NCBI RefSeq assembly: GCF_000568815.1
Contig: NZ_CP007201.1
Coordinates: 744,001-808,000 of the forward strand
Length of the DNA: 64,000 nucleotides
Direction: 5' to 3'
From: Sulfurospirillum multivorans DSM 12446
Lineage (GTDB): Bacteria; Campylobacterota; Campylobacteria; Campylobacterales; Sulfurospirillaceae
The notes beneath the pieces were generated by a model. The model did no database searches. It saw only the letters and a program-made list of their open reading frames with translations, and was not told where the DNA came from. Position 1 is the stretch's first letter, and each line of letters opens with the position of its first letter. The translations under genes and the position numbers were made by a program. Below are positions 8,755 through 18,774 of this stretch, piece after piece.

Positions 8755-11580
8755 ATGTTATTAAGCGGAAAGTATCTTGATTTCTATAATGAAATCATCA
8801 CGTTTATTCCCGAGAAGAGAATTTTTACAGATCCCCTTCATACCATAGCATACGGTACGGATGCTTCGTTTTACAGGTTAGTTCCCAAAGTCGTCGTTTG
8901 GGCCAATAATGCTGATGAAGTGAGTCAAATTCTTAAAATCACCTCTTCACTCTCCTTGCCAGTTGTTTTTCGAGCGGCAGGGACAAGCCTCTCTGGGCAA
9001 GCGATTACCGATTCCATTTTACTCATGACCTCACGTGATTGGAAAGGGATTAATGTCAATAAAGAGGTGAGTACCATTACCATGCAACCCTCGGTGCTTG
9101 GTTCGGATGCGAATGCGTATTTGCTTCCGTATGGGAAAAAAATAGGTCCCGATCCTGCGAGTATTACCTCCGCGATGATTGCTGGAATTGCAGCCAATAA
9201 TGCCAGTGGTATGTGCTGTGGTACAACCGACAACTCCTACAAAACGCTTGAAGCAATGAAGATTATCTTTCATGATGGCTCTGAACTCGATACGGCGTCA
9301 CCCCAAAGTATCAAAGAGTTTAAACAATACCATCACGCTCTGGTAGAGCGCATTAGCGCACTCCACGCTGAGATTAAAGCCAATCCCGCACTTCACGATA
9401 AAATCGTCCGCAAATTTAAGATCAAAAACACCTGTGGGTATAGCCTCAATGCACTGGTAGATTATGAAGATCCTATCGATATTATCGCACACCTCATGAT
9501 CGGTAGCGAAGGCACACTCGGATTTATCAAAGAGATTACCTTTAGAACCGTTCCTGAGTACAAAGATAAAGCCAGTGCGTTAATGATCTTTAAAAACATC
9601 AAAGATGCCTGTGACGCGGTTATCGTGCTTAAAACACAGTGTAAAGACAATGTGGCAGCCGCTGAGCTGATGGACAGGGCAGGGCTTGCGAGTGTTGAAA
9701 GTAAAGAGGGCATGCCAAGTTTCCTTAAAACGCTCAGTCCTACAGCGACCGCTGTTTTGGTCGAAAGTCGCGCCGAAAATGATGCAAAATTGGATGAAAA
9801 CATTGCAGTGATCTTAGAAAAACTCTCCCACATTGAGCCTGAAATGCCACTGCATTTTACCAAAGATGTGTATGAGTATACGAAGTATTGGAAAATTCGT
9901 AAAGGACTTTTTCCCGCTGTTGGTGCTGTGCGTGAGAGTGGAACGACTGTTATCATCGAAGATGTGGCGTATCCTATCGAGTCTTTGGCGGATGCCACGT
10001 TGGAACTTCAAGAACTCTTCAAAAAATACGGCTACAACGAAGCGATTATTTTTGGACATGCCTTGGATGGTAACCTTCACTTTGTCTTCACCCAAGCCTT
10101 TGAAGATCCTAAAGAGATTCAACGCTACGAAGCGTTTATGCAAGATGTGGCTGAGCAAGTAGCCACAAAATACCATGGAAGTCTTAAAGCCGAACACGGA
10201 ACAGGACGCAATATGGCACCGTTTGTCGAGCTGGAATGGGGAAATGATGCTTATATGCTCATGAAAGAGATTAAGAACATTTTTGACCCTCGTGGACTTC
10301 TTAATCCAGGCGTCATTATCAACGATGATCCTAAAGCGCATCTTAAAAATTTCAAACCAATGCCCGTAACGGATGAGCTTATCGATAAGTGCATCGAGTG
10401 CGGTTTTTGTGAGCCTGTCTGTCCATCGAACTTTTTAACATTCACCCCACGACAACGCATTGTCTCCAATCGTTATATGAGTACACTCAAAAATGCAGGA
10501 GATGAAGAGGCGCTTGAGGCGTTTATCGCCTTGTACCAGTACGATGGTGTTGAAACCTGCGCAACGTGTTCACTCTGTTCATTGGTCTGTCCGGTTGGAA
10601 TTGATACCGGAGCGTTAACGAAGAAGATTCGTGCACACCAAATTACACCGACACAACACAAGATGGCTGGAATGATTGCCAATAACTATGGAACCATTTT
10701 AGGCGTAGGTAGTTTTGTACTGAGTGCTGTAAAAGGTGTTAACGCTGTTATTCCTGATGGTGTGATGAAAGCAATGAGCGCAGGTGTTACCGCGCTCAGT
10801 GGCAATAAATTGCCACTATGGACAACCAGTCTTCCAGGAGGTCATACGTTTAAAGACAGTCGAAAACTCTTTGGTATGGCTGAAAAAGTGGTCTATTTTT
10901 CATCCTGTTTGAATCGCACGATGGGCAATCCAAAGCCAAAAGGTGAAGAGAAAGAGTTAGATGAACTCATCATTGGTATTTTGGAAAAAGCGGGTTATGA
11001 AGTCATTTTTCCAGAACAGCTAAAACCGCTCTGCTGTGGTATGCCTTTCTCCAGTAAGGGTTATAAAGCAGAAGGCAAACAAAAATCAATGGAGTTAGAA
11101 GCTGCGCTTAATAAAGCAAGCGAAAATGGGAAATACCCTATCTTGTGTGATATGAGTTCGTGTACGAAAACGATGATGGAGTATTTTGATTCTGGTTTAA
11201 AAGTTCATGATCCTATTGAGTTTATTCACGATTATCTTTTAGATAAATTAACGATTAAACAGATTAGTGAGCCTGTTGTGATTCATTCCATCTGTAGCAC
11301 AAGAAAGATGGGCTTAACAGAGAAATTTGAAAAAATTGCACGTTTATGCAGCTCTAAAGTCACTGTTCCTGCGGATGTAACGTGTTGTGGGTTTGCGGGA
11401 GATCGTGGCTTTAACTATCCAGAGCTCAATAAGTCGGCGTTACGTCATCTTAAAGCATCCATCCCCAGTGATACAAAACTCGCCTTTTCAACAGGAAAAC
11501 CATGCGAAATTGGTCTGACTGAACAGAGTGGATTAGAGTATCGCTCACTCTTTTATCTCCTTGAGCGCGCTATTTCCTAA
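8755..11580 (+). CDS. dld: FAD- and Fe-S-dependent D-lactate (2-hydroxyacid) dehydrogenase
   Basis: A 941-residue fusion of a GlcD/VAO-type flavoprotein and a GlpC-type Fe-S module. The FAD_binding_4 domain (about 35-260) has RAAGTSLSGQA and GPDPASITSAMIAGIAANNASG; the FAD-oxidase C domain (about 270-535) has GHALDGNLH and the KAEHGTGRN signature. Two ferredoxin-type clusters follow (CIECGFCEPVCP, about 547; CATCSLCSLVCP, about 602), then two CCG domains (LKPLCCGMPFSSKG, VTCCGFAGDRGF). Such proteins pass electrons from D-lactate to the quinone pool at the inner membrane; C. jejuni has a similar fused D-lactate dehydrogenase (Cj1585c). No transmembrane segment is evident. Start ATG 8755 has AAAGGA upstream. 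D-2-hydroxyglutarate or glycolate are alternative substrates. Confidence 0.85.
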   Translation: MLLSGKYLDFYNEIITFIPEKRIFTDPLHTIAYGTDASFYRLVPKVVVWANNADEVSQILKITSSLSLPVVFRAAGTSLSGQAITDSILLMTSRDWKGINVNKEVSTITMQPSVLGSDANAYLLPYGKKIGPDPASITSAMIAGIAANNASGMCCGTTDNSYKTLEAMKIIFHDGSELDTASPQSIKEFKQYHHALVERISALHAEIKANPALHDKIVRKFKIKNTCGYSLNALVDYEDPIDIIAHLMIGSEGTLGFIKEITFRTVPEYKDKASALMIFKNIKDACDAVIVLKTQCKDNVAAAELMDRAGLASVESKEGMPSFLKTLSPTATAVLVESRAENDAKLDENIAVILEKLSHIEPEMPLHFTKDVYEYTKYWKIRKGLFPAVGAVRESGTTVIIEDVAYPIESLADATLELQELFKKYGYNEAIIFGHALDGNLHFVFTQAFEDPKEIQRYEAFMQDVAEQVATKYHGSLKAEHGTGRNMAPFVELEWGNDAYMLMKEIKNIFDPRGLLNPGVIINDDPKAHLKNFKPMPVTDELIDKCIECGFCEPVCPSNFLTFTPRQRIVSNRYMSTLKNAGDEEALEAFIALYQYDGVETCATCSLCSLVCPVGIDTGALTKKIRAHQITPTQHKMAGMIANNYGTILGVGSFVLSAVKGVNAVIPDGVMKAMSAGVTALSGNKLPLWTTSLPGGHTFKDSRKLFGMAEKVVYFSSCLNRTMGNPKPKGEEKELDELIIGILEKAGYEVIFPEQLKPLCCGMPFSSKGYKAEGKQKSMELEAALNKASENGKYPILCDMSSCTKTMMEYFDSGLKVHDPIEFIHDYLLDKLTIKQISEPVVIHSICSTRKMGLTEKFEKIARLCSSKVTVPADVTCCGFAGDRGFNYPELNKSALRHLKASIPSDTKLAFSTGKPCEIGLTEQSGLEYRSLFYLLERAIS

Positions 11581-11589
11581 GGATTCTGC

Positions 11590-11641
11590 TTTACATGTAA
11601 ACGTGGGTCAATCACTCTTTATTTGAGAATGAATTGACCCA
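11590..11641 (+). terminator. TTTACATGTAAA plus hairpin 3' of the D-lactate dehydrogenase gene
   Basis: The repeat (11590-11601) is followed at once by a 9-bp dyad: TGGGTCAAT (11604-11612) and ATTGACCCA (11633-11641), loop 20 nt. There is no T run (ACTCCCCC follows), so it may be a processing or Rho-related structure and not a classical terminator. Confidence 0.5.
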
Positions 11642-11711
11642 ACTCCCCCACCTTCTAAACCACTTTTTCATAGGTTTGATTTAATAAATAAAATGATAAA
11701 ATACTAAAATT

Positions 11712-11740
11712 TTGACTATACTTTTTAGTTAAATTTAAAT
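11712..11740 (+). promoter_or_regulatory. Candidate promoter of the oad-pckA operon
   Basis: TTGACT (11712-11717) and an AT-only -10 region (TTTAAAT about 17 bp further) precede the oadG start at 11757. The SD AAAAAGGG lies between. There is no closer gene it could serve. Confidence 0.4.
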
Positions 11741-11756
11741 AAAAAGGGTTGCGTCT

Positions 11757-12002
11757 ATGGAAGTTAATCTGATTGGGGAAAGCCTTAAATTCTTGGTATT
11801 AGGGATGTCCACGGTATTTATGTTTTTGGTCTTAATGGTTGTTGTTTTGGAGCTTCAGGCTAAAATTATTCTCAAATATTTTCCTCCTAAAGAGGGAACT
11901 GTTCATAATTCTACACAAGAATTATCACAAAAAGATAACTTCACAGTAGTGGCAGCCATTGCTGCTTCTATTCAGGCATACAAAAAAAAATCAAACCAGT
12001 AA
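11757..12002 (+). CDS. oadG: Oxaloacetate decarboxylase gamma subunit (OadG family)
   Basis: An 81-residue single-span membrane protein: a short N-terminus (MEVNLIGESLK), a hydrophobic helix at about 11-31 (FLVLGMSTVFMFLVLMVVVLEL), then a polar tail (KIILKYFPPKEG) ending in AAIAASIQAYKKKS. The helix followed by a FL..M..V.E pattern and the AAIAAAI-like tail are typical of OadG/sodium-pump decarboxylase gamma subunits, which hold the alpha subunit to the beta subunit and help assembly. It is the first gene of oadG-oadA-oadB, 15 bp before oadA. Confidence 0.85.
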   Translation: MEVNLIGESLKFLVLGMSTVFMFLVLMVVVLELQAKIILKYFPPKEGTVHNSTQELSQKDNFTVVAAIAASIQAYKKKSNQ

Positions 12003-12017
12003 AAAGGGCAAAGTAAG

Positions 12018-13832
12018 ATGGCTAAAAAATACATCGACGTGATGGATACGACGTTTAGAGATGGTTTTCAATCGGTTTTTGGTGGACGTGTACTTATGGA
12101 TGATTTTCTCCCTGCTGTTGCTGCAGCAAGAGATGCAGGTATTAGCCATTTTGAATTTGGTGGAGGAGCGCGCTTTCAAAGCCTTTACTTCTATTTGAAT
12201 GAAGATGCCTTTGAAATGATGGATCGCTTTCGCGCCATTGCAGGTCCTGATGCCAACCTTCAAACCTTAGCGCGCGGTGTCAATACCGTTATGCTCGATA
12301 CCGGCAATCGCGATTTGATTGACTTGCATGCCAAAATGTTTAAAAAGCACAGTACGACAACGATTCGTAACTTTGATGCACTGAACGATGTTGAAAACCT
12401 CAAATACAGCGGTGAACGCATTGTGCATCATGGACTTAAACACGAGATCGTGGTGACAATGATGGACCTTCCTCCTAAATGTGTGGGGGCTCATGATGTC
12501 GCTTTTTACGAGAAAACGCTTCGTGATATTTTGGATTCAGGTATCCCGTATCACAGTGTCTGTTTTAAGGATGCAAGCGGAACATCCAGCCCACAAAAAG
12601 TGTATGAGACCATTAAAATGGCTAAAAAACTCCTTCCTGAAGAGATGCATGTAAGACTTCATACGCATGAAACAGCAGGTGTCAGTGTGGCGTGTTATCT
12701 CGCCGCACTGGAAGCAGGTGCCGATGGAATCGATCTTGCCGCTTCTCCTGTAAGTGGTGGAACCTCTCAGCCAGACATTTTAACGATGCTTCATGCCGTC
12801 AAAGGTAAAAATTACGATCTTGGTGGACTAGAACTTGAAAAAATTCTAACCTACGAGGATGTGTTACAAGACTGCTTAAAAGACTACTTTATGCCACCCG
12901 AAGCAGTGCAAGTCTCTCCTTTAATTCCTTTTTCTCCAATGCCTGGTGGTGCACTCACTGCCAATACTCAAATGCTTCGCGATAACAACATTTTACATAA
13001 ATTTCCAGAAGTCATCAAAGCGATGCGTGAAGTCGTTGAAAAAGGTGGCTACGGTACGAGTGTAACACCTGTATCGCAATTTTATTTCCAACAAGCGTTT
13101 AATAATGTGATGTTTGGACCGTGGACAAAAATCGCAGAGGGCTATGGCAAAATGGTTCTTGGTTATTTTGGCAAAACACCCGTTGCTCCTGATGAAAACG
13201 TCGTAGCATTGGCAAGTGCACAACTTAAATTAGAACCAACGAAGAAAAATGCGCTTGATTTGGCGGATGCGGATGAGAGCAAATCGCTTGCAAATGTAAA
13301 ACAGATATTAGAAAAAGAGGGACTTCCTACAACGGAAGAGAATCTCTTTATTGCCGCTTCATGTAAAGAAAAAGGCATTGCATTCCTCAAAGGTGAGGCA
13401 AAAGTTAATGTTCGTAAAATTGGTAAAGCAGAAAAAGAGAAGATTGTTTGCAGTGCCTCTTCAGATTATACCGTGATGGTCAATGGTCAAAAATACAATG
13501 TTAAATCTTCCGATAAACAAGATGCTTTTGTCATTAACGGTCAAGAGTATTTTATCGAAATTGAAGAGGGTTGCAGTGATGAAGGAAGTGGCTCTAGTGT
13601 CGCAGCTTCTGCTTCCTCAGGCGGTACTGAAATCAAAGCGGGAATTCCTGGTTCTATCTTTAAAGTGCTTGTAAATGTCGGCGATAAAGTGAGTAAAGGT
13701 CAGCCCGTCATTGTGATTGAAGCTATGAAAATGGAAATTGAAGTGGCAGCACCATCTGATGGTGTTGTCAGTAGCGTTAGAGTTAAACAAGGTGATACCA
13801 TCGTCAATAATCAACTGCTTGTCACATTATAA
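12018..13832 (+). CDS. oadA: Oxaloacetate decarboxylase alpha subunit (biotin carboxyltransferase)
   Basis: A 604-residue enzyme that moves the carboxyl group of oxaloacetate to biotin. The HMGL-like carboxyltransferase domain (about 1-290) opens with [13 protein letters not shown] and contains the metal-binding HTHE segment (RLHTHETAG); a PYC_OADA domain follows (about 300-490); and a C-terminal biotinyl domain (about 535-604) carries the acceptor Lys571 in EAMKMEIE, linked by a Ser/Ala/Gly-rich hinge ([13 protein letters not shown]). Similar proteins in Campylobacter are annotated as pyruvate carboxylase subunit B. The presence of oadG and oadB in the same operon favours the sodium-pumping decarboxylase. 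An OadA that serves both a decarboxylase and a separate PycA is possible. Confidence 0.9.
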   Translation: MAKKYIDVMDTTFRDGFQSVFGGRVLMDDFLPAVAAARDAGISHFEFGGGARFQSLYFYLNEDAFEMMDRFRAIAGPDANLQTLARGVNTVMLDTGNRDLIDLHAKMFKKHSTTTIRNFDALNDVENLKYSGERIVHHGLKHEIVVTMMDLPPKCVGAHDVAFYEKTLRDILDSGIPYHSVCFKDASGTSSPQKVYETIKMAKKLLPEEMHVRLHTHETAGVSVACYLAALEAGADGIDLAASPVSGGTSQPDILTMLHAVKGKNYDLGGLELEKILTYEDVLQDCLKDYFMPPEAVQVSPLIPFSPMPGGALTANTQMLRDNNILHKFPEVIKAMREVVEKGGYGTSVTPVSQFYFQQAFNNVMFGPWTKIAEGYGKMVLGYFGKTPVAPDENVVALASAQLKLEPTKKNALDLADADESKSLANVKQILEKEGLPTTEENLFIAASCKEKGIAFLKGEAKVNVRKIGKAEKEKIVCSASSDYTVMVNGQKYNVKSSDKQDAFVINGQEYFIEIEEGCSDEGSGSSVAASASSGGTEIKAGIPGSIFKVLVNVGDKVSKGQPVIVIEAMKMEIEVAAPSDGVVSSVRVKQGDTIVNNQLLVTL

Positions 13833-13840
13833 GGGCTCAT

Positions 13841-15151
13841 ATGAAAAAAAAGATCATTGGGGTAATGTTGCTATTAGGATTGATGGTGATCCCATCCTTT
13901 CTAAATGCTAGCGATGTGGCCAAAGAGAATTTAAACCAAGATTATAAATCCAAAAGTGTTTCTGAGCTTTTTGTCTCATTGTACGAATCAACCGGTATTA
14001 ATGCTATGATTAATCCTGTTGAAGGATTACTTTCGCATGGCATTCCTGTTTCGACCTTTAACCAAGGTGCAGGTCGAGTCGTCATGATGGGAATCTGCTT
14101 TTTATTGATCTATCTAGCCATTGCGAAAGGATTTGAGCCGTTGCTGCTCATACCCATTGCTTTTGGTGGGTTTTTAGCCAATATTCCTGTGGCGGATATT
14201 GCTGGACCTGAGGGATTTTTAGGAATTTTATTTAATATGGGTATTAGCTCAGGGCTTTTTCCCTTGATGATTTTTATGGGTGTGGGTGCCATGACGGACT
14301 TTGGTCCCCTTTTGGCAAACCCAAAGACGGCTCTTTTGGGAGGTGCCGCGCAATTTGGTATCTTTGGTACGATTGTAGGTGCGGCTGTTTTAACCGAATA
14401 CACAGGTTTTATCAACTTCTCTTTAAAAGATGCGTGCGCCATTGGTATTATCGGTGGAGCAGATGGTCCGACGTCTATTTTTGTTGCGAGCCGTTTGGCA
14501 CCGGATCTTTTAGGTGCGATTGCCGTAGCTGCGTATTCGTATATGGCATTGGTTCCTATTATTCAACCTCCTATCATGCGGGCTCTCACGACAAAAGAGG
14601 AACGCAAAATCAAGATGGCTCAATTGCGCGAAGTTTCTAAACTTGAAAAAATTATTTTCCCTATTACGGTGATGATTTTATGTGTTTTGATCTTGCCTGA
14701 TGCGACCCCTTTGATTGGAGCCCTCGCTTTTGGAAATTTAGCCCGTGAGTCGGGTGTGGTCAAACGATTGTCTGACACAATGGAAAATGCCTTAATTAAC
14801 ATTGTCACCATTTTCCTAGGACTCTCTGTTGGTTCAAAATTAGCCGCAGAAAAGTTTTTGGTTCCAGAGACTTTAGGTATTATTGTGTTAGGTCTTATCG
14901 CCTTTTCTATGGGAACGGCAAGTGGTATTATGATGGCAAAAGTGATGAATAAGTTTAGCAAGCACAAAGTAAACCCACTCATTGGCTCAGCCGGTGTCAG
15001 TGCTGTACCTATGGCGGCAAGGGTTTCTAATAAAGAAGGTATGAAGGAAGATTCAACCAATATGCTTTTAATGCATGCGATGGGTCCAAATGTGGCAGGT
15101 GTCATTGGCTCTGCGGTTGCAGCAGGTGTGCTGCTGTCCATTTTTAAATAA
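13841..15151 (+). CDS. oadB: Oxaloacetate decarboxylase beta subunit (sodium pump)
   Basis: A 436-residue integral membrane protein that decarboxylates carboxybiotin and exports sodium ions. It has many hydrophobic helices and the family signatures [44 protein letters not shown] (with the conserved Asp of the sodium site), and [18 protein letters not shown] at the C-terminus. It starts with a signal-like helix ([23 protein letters not shown]). It lies 8 bp after oadA and 23 bp before pckA, which indicates one transcript. Confidence 0.95.
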   Translation: MKKKIIGVMLLLGLMVIPSFLNASDVAKENLNQDYKSKSVSELFVSLYESTGINAMINPVEGLLSHGIPVSTFNQGAGRVVMMGICFLLIYLAIAKGFEPLLLIPIAFGGFLANIPVADIAGPEGFLGILFNMGISSGLFPLMIFMGVGAMTDFGPLLANPKTALLGGAAQFGIFGTIVGAAVLTEYTGFINFSLKDACAIGIIGGADGPTSIFVASRLAPDLLGAIAVAAYSYMALVPIIQPPIMRALTTKEERKIKMAQLREVSKLEKIIFPITVMILCVLILPDATPLIGALAFGNLARESGVVKRLSDTMENALINIVTIFLGLSVGSKLAAEKFLVPETLGIIVLGLIAFSMGTASGIMMAKVMNKFSKHKVNPLIGSAGVSAVPMAARVSNKEGMKEDSTNMLLMHAMGPNVAGVIGSAVAAGVLLSIFK

Positions 15152-15174
15152 AACGTTTTGAGGATATAAACACG

Positions 15175-16752
15175 ATGTCGAAGATTAATGAAATTGAAAA
15201 GTTAGGCTTAACTTCTATAGGAAAGATTCATTACAATCTAACGTATGAAGAGTTAAGGAATCACGAAATTGCCAATAACGAAGGGCGTGTAACCAGCAAT
15301 GGTACGTTTAGTGTCGATACAGGAATTTTTACAGGTCGAAGCCCAAAAGATAAATATTTTGTAGATCAAGATCCTTCCAACAAATATATCTCATGGGGCA
15401 AAATGAACCATAAGGTCAGTAAAGAGATTTTTGAGGAACTTTTTAACAAAGTCAAAAAACAGCTCTCTGGTAAAGATATTTACGTTCAAGATGCTTACAG
15501 TGGTGGAAGTCTTGCCAGTCGTAAAAGTATTCGTGTGGTTACAGAGATTGCATGGCAAGCCCATTTTGTTAAAAACATGTTTATTCGTCCAAGCGAAGAA
15601 GAACTAGCCCAGTTTAAACCAGACTTTGTGCTCTACAATGCATGTAAAATGGTCAACGATGAGTATAAAAAACACAACCTGCATTCTGATGTGTTTGTGG
15701 TGTTCAATGTGGAAGAGAATATCGCGATTATCGGTGGAACGTGGTACGGTGGAGAGATCAAAAAAGGTATCTTCTCGATGATGAACTACTGGTTACCATT
15801 AGAAGGCAAACTCTCGATGCACTGTTCTGCCAATGTGGGTGAAAAAGGCGATACCGCCCTTTTCTTTGGACTTTCTGGAACGGGTAAAACAACACTTTCA
15901 ACCGATCCTAAACGTAAGTTAATTGGCGATGATGAACACGGTTGGGATGATGAGGGTGTCTTTAACTTTGAAGGCGGCTGTTATGCAAAATGTATCAATC
16001 TTGATCCAAGCAGTGAGCCTGAAATTTACGGCGCGATTCGTCAAGATGCACTTTTAGAAAATGTTGTGATGAACGAAAAAGGGGTCGTAGATTATGCCGA
16101 TGACTCTAAAACAGAAAATACTCGCGTCTCTTACCCTATTTATCATATTGACAATCACGAAGCAAGCCTCCAAGCAGGTCACCCTAAAAAAATTATCTTT
16201 CTTAGTGCGGATGCTTTTGGTGTTTTGCCTCCTGTGGCAAAATTGACCAAAGAGCAAGCGATGTACTACTTCCTCAGTGGTTATACGGCTAAAGTTGCAG
16301 GAACAGAGCGTGGCGTTACCGAGCCTGTTGCAACCTTTAGCGCATGTTTTGGCGAGGCGTTTTTACCCCTGCATCCAACCGTGTATGCGAAGCTTTTAGG
16401 CGAAAAGATTGCCAAGCACAATGTGGACGTCTACTTGGTCAATACAGGCTGGAGTGGCGGAAGCTATGGTATCGGTAAACGCATGAGCATTAAAGCAACC
16501 CGTGCGTGTATTAACGCCATTCTTGATGGCAGTATCAACGAATGTGAGTTTGAAACCATTCCGGTCTTTAATATTCAAGCCCCTAAAGCGCTTGCAGGCG
16601 TTCCAACCGAAGTACTCAACCCTAAAAGTACATGGGAGAACAAGAGCCTTTACGATGCAACCAGAGATGAGCTTGCAGAGATGTTTATTGAGAATTTCAA
16701 AAAATACATTACAGCCGATTCTGATTTTTCTAACGCGGGTCCAAAACTCTAA
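15175..16752 (+). CDS. pckA: Phosphoenolpyruvate carboxykinase (ATP)
   Basis: A 525-residue cytosolic enzyme interconverting oxaloacetate + ATP and PEP + CO2 + ADP. The N-terminal [11 protein letters not shown] motif (substrate Arg), the P loop [11 protein letters not shown] (about 231-241), the metal-binding [18 protein letters not shown] segment and the adenine-site region [15 protein letters not shown] are all present. It is encoded in the same run as the oxaloacetate decarboxylase, so both genes dispose of or supply oxaloacetate: one to PEP, the other to pyruvate with sodium export. A repeat-based terminator follows 7 bp after the stop. Confidence 0.96.
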   Translation: MSKINEIEKLGLTSIGKIHYNLTYEELRNHEIANNEGRVTSNGTFSVDTGIFTGRSPKDKYFVDQDPSNKYISWGKMNHKVSKEIFEELFNKVKKQLSGKDIYVQDAYSGGSLASRKSIRVVTEIAWQAHFVKNMFIRPSEEELAQFKPDFVLYNACKMVNDEYKKHNLHSDVFVVFNVEENIAIIGGTWYGGEIKKGIFSMMNYWLPLEGKLSMHCSANVGEKGDTALFFGLSGTGKTTLSTDPKRKLIGDDEHGWDDEGVFNFEGGCYAKCINLDPSSEPEIYGAIRQDALLENVVMNEKGVVDYADDSKTENTRVSYPIYHIDNHEASLQAGHPKKIIFLSADAFGVLPPVAKLTKEQAMYYFLSGYTAKVAGTERGVTEPVATFSACFGEAFLPLHPTVYAKLLGEKIAKHNVDVYLVNTGWSGGSYGIGKRMSIKATRACINAILDGSINECEFETIPVFNIQAPKALAGVPTEVLNPKSTWENKSLYDATRDELAEMFIENFKKYITADSDFSNAGPKL

Positions 16753-16759
16753 TTTAATC

Positions 16760-16791
16760 TTTACATGTAAAGGAGTTTCAAACTCCTTTAC
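16760..16791 (+). terminator. Terminator built on the TTTACATGTAAA repeat, 3' of pckA
   Basis: The 3' half of the palindrome is the start of a 12-bp perfect stem: GTAAAGGAGTTT (16767-16778), loop C, AAACTCCTTTAC (16780-16791). No clear T run follows. Confidence 0.7.
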
Positions 16792-16839
16792 GTTATGTCC
16801 ACATCACATTATCTTATTATCTTACAGGGAGACACGTTC

Positions 16840-18225
16840 ATGTCAAAACTATGGTCAGGCAGATTTGCCGCAAGCGGAGCCACTTTGCTCGATCAATTTA
16901 ACGCCTCATTACCATTCGATAAAAAACTTTATGCAGAAGATATTAAAGGCTCCATTGCGCACGCTACGATGCTTGCAAAACAGGGCATTTTAACACAGGA
17001 TGAAGCCGATCAAATTGCCAAAGGGCTTTTGCAAATTAAACAAGAGATTGAAGAAGAAAAATTTGTTTTTGATATTGCGCATGAAGATATTCACATGTCT
17101 GTGGAGACAAGACTCATTGATCTCATCGGTGAAGCGGGAAAACGCCTGCACACAGCGCGAAGTCGCAACGATCAAGTTGCGGTTGATTTTAAACAGTATG
17201 TGCAAAAACACACCCTTATCACTGTACGTGCTTTAGAAGAGGTCATTGATGTTTTGATGAGCATTGCTAAAGAGCATACCAATACATTGCTTCCTGGAAT
17301 GACGCATCTGCAACACGCCCAACCGATCAACCTTGCTTTTCATCTTCTCGCCTACGTTTCGATGTTTAAACGCGACATTGAGCGTCTTGAGAGCTCCTAC
17401 CATCGCAACAATGTTTTACCCCTTGGATGTGCCGCACTTGCGGGCACGCCACATAACATTGATCGAGAGTACGTAGCCAAACTTCTTGGGTTTGACAGTG
17501 TCAGCGTAAATTGCCTTGACACGGTCAGCGATCGTGACTTTGCATTAGAAATTCTTTTTAATATTTCGACCATTATGATGCACATTTCACGTTTTGCGGA
17601 AGAGCTCATTTTATGGTCAAGTTATGAGTTTAAATTTATCACGCTCAGTGATGAGTACTCCACCGGTAGCTCCATCATGCCACAAAAGAAAAACCCTGAT
17701 GTGCCTGAACTTTTACGCGGTAAAACAGGGCGCGTGAATGGCAATCTCATTTCACTCTTAACCGTACTCAAAGGGCTTCCTTTAGCGTACAACAAAGATA
17801 TGCAAGAGGATAAAGAGGGTGTGTTTGATAGCGTGGAAACCGTGTTCATGTCACTCAATATTCTCAAAGAAGCGGTACGTACGATGACCATCAATGTAGG
17901 ACGAATGAAGCAAGCGTGCGAAGTAGGGCATCTCAGTGCTACCGATTTGGCGGACTATTTGGTTCAAAAGTGCAATATTCCTTTCCGCGAAGCCCATTTT
18001 ATCACAGGGCGCGCCGTGGCGCATGCGGAAGGATTGGGTATTGATCTCAGTGTCATGAGTGTGCCTGAGCTTCAAAAAGTCGATGCGCGCATTGGTGAAG
18101 ATGTGAGTGAATACCTCAGTCTTGTGCATTCGATGAACGCTCGAACCTCCCAAGGAGGAACGGCAGTCTCTTCTACATGTAAACAGATTGAAATTTTTGA
18201 AACATGGATACAATCGCGTCATTAA
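16840..18225 (+). CDS. argH: Argininosuccinate lyase
   Basis: Last enzyme of arginine synthesis (argininosuccinate to arginine + fumarate), 461 residues from ATG 16840. That start was chosen because CAGGGAGAC lies 7 bp upstream and the protein begins with the family's SKLWSGRF; the longer ORF from 16795 adds unrelated residues. Fumarase/lyase signatures are clear: [19 protein letters not shown] and [11 protein letters not shown] (about 277-287). Near the C-terminus, STCK is encoded by a TCTACATGTAAA copy of the repeat (core at 18174). It stands alone, ending tail to tail with the HIT gene. Confidence 0.96.
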   Translation: MSKLWSGRFAASGATLLDQFNASLPFDKKLYAEDIKGSIAHATMLAKQGILTQDEADQIAKGLLQIKQEIEEEKFVFDIAHEDIHMSVETRLIDLIGEAGKRLHTARSRNDQVAVDFKQYVQKHTLITVRALEEVIDVLMSIAKEHTNTLLPGMTHLQHAQPINLAFHLLAYVSMFKRDIERLESSYHRNNVLPLGCAALAGTPHNIDREYVAKLLGFDSVSVNCLDTVSDRDFALEILFNISTIMMHISRFAEELILWSSYEFKFITLSDEYSTGSSIMPQKKNPDVPELLRGKTGRVNGNLISLLTVLKGLPLAYNKDMQEDKEGVFDSVETVFMSLNILKEAVRTMTINVGRMKQACEVGHLSATDLADYLVQKCNIPFREAHFITGRAVAHAEGLGIDLSVMSVPELQKVDARIGEDVSEYLSLVHSMNARTSQGGTAVSSTCKQIEIFETWIQSRH

Positions 18226-18234
18226 AAGAGAGAA

Positions 18235-18254
18235 GAAGAGGTGAAAACCTCTTC
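18235..18254. terminator. Hairpin between convergent argH and HIT genes
   Basis: GAAGAGGT-GAAA-ACCTCTTC, an 8-bp stem with a GNRA-like tetraloop, lies between the two stop codons. It has no T run and could serve both strands. Confidence 0.5.
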
Positions 18255-18260
18255 GATGTG

Positions 18261-18617
18261 TCATAGAAAATTGTGGGTGTCGCTGTCGCTTAAGTGACTC
18301 CATGAAAGTTTTGCCCCACCTAAAAGGTGAAAATGCAGATGCAACACCTCTTGCCCACCGTCACTGCCGTTATTGGTAATCAAACGATACCCACGCTCAT
18401 CCAATCCTAAAAGCTTTGCCACTTTTTGGGTAAATTCTGTGAGTCCTACCATAATTTTTGGATCAACTTCTTGAAAACAGGTGTACTCAATTTTAGGGAT
18501 AATCAGGATATGCACCGGTGCTTTGGGGTTAATATCATGAAACGCTAAAAAGTCCTCATTTTCAAGTACTTTATTGCATGGAATTTCGCCACTCACAATT
18601 TTACTAAAGATTGTCAT
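18261..18617 (-). CDS. HIT-family (HINT-like) nucleotide hydrolase
   Basis: A 118-residue cytosolic protein of the histidine-triad family, which hydrolyses AMP-linked phosphoramidates. The triad HLHFHLL is at residues 93-97, with the N-terminal FSKIVSGEIPC and the HDINPKAPVHILIIPK segment typical of HINT. It is transcribed divergently from pheS, the arrangement known for HP0404/HP0403 in H. pylori. The SD GGAGAA lies just upstream of ATG 18617. Confidence 0.95.
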   Translation of the reverse strand: MTIFSKIVSGEIPCNKVLENEDFLAFHDINPKAPVHILIIPKIEYTCFQEVDPKIMVGLTEFTQKVAKLLGLDERGYRLITNNGSDGGQEVLHLHFHLLGGAKLSWSHLSDSDTHNFL

Positions 18618-18695
18618 TGCATTCTCCTTCGTTTTATGGATATAGTGTAGTACATAGTGCTTTGAATTTCGTCTAAACGTTGGATTTTAACCTTT

Positions 18696-18701
18696 TATAA
18701 T
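18696..18701 (+). promoter_or_regulatory. -10 box (TATAAT) upstream of pheS
   Basis: A perfect TATAAT in the HIT/pheS divergent gap, 79 bp before the pheS start. No clear -35 is visible, as is usual in this phylum. Confidence 0.45.
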
Positions 18702-18774
18702 TAAAGTTTGACTAAAATGGGCTTCCTAATAGACTTAAGAGCAGAGTAGATGCTCACGAATGAAAGGTAACCCT

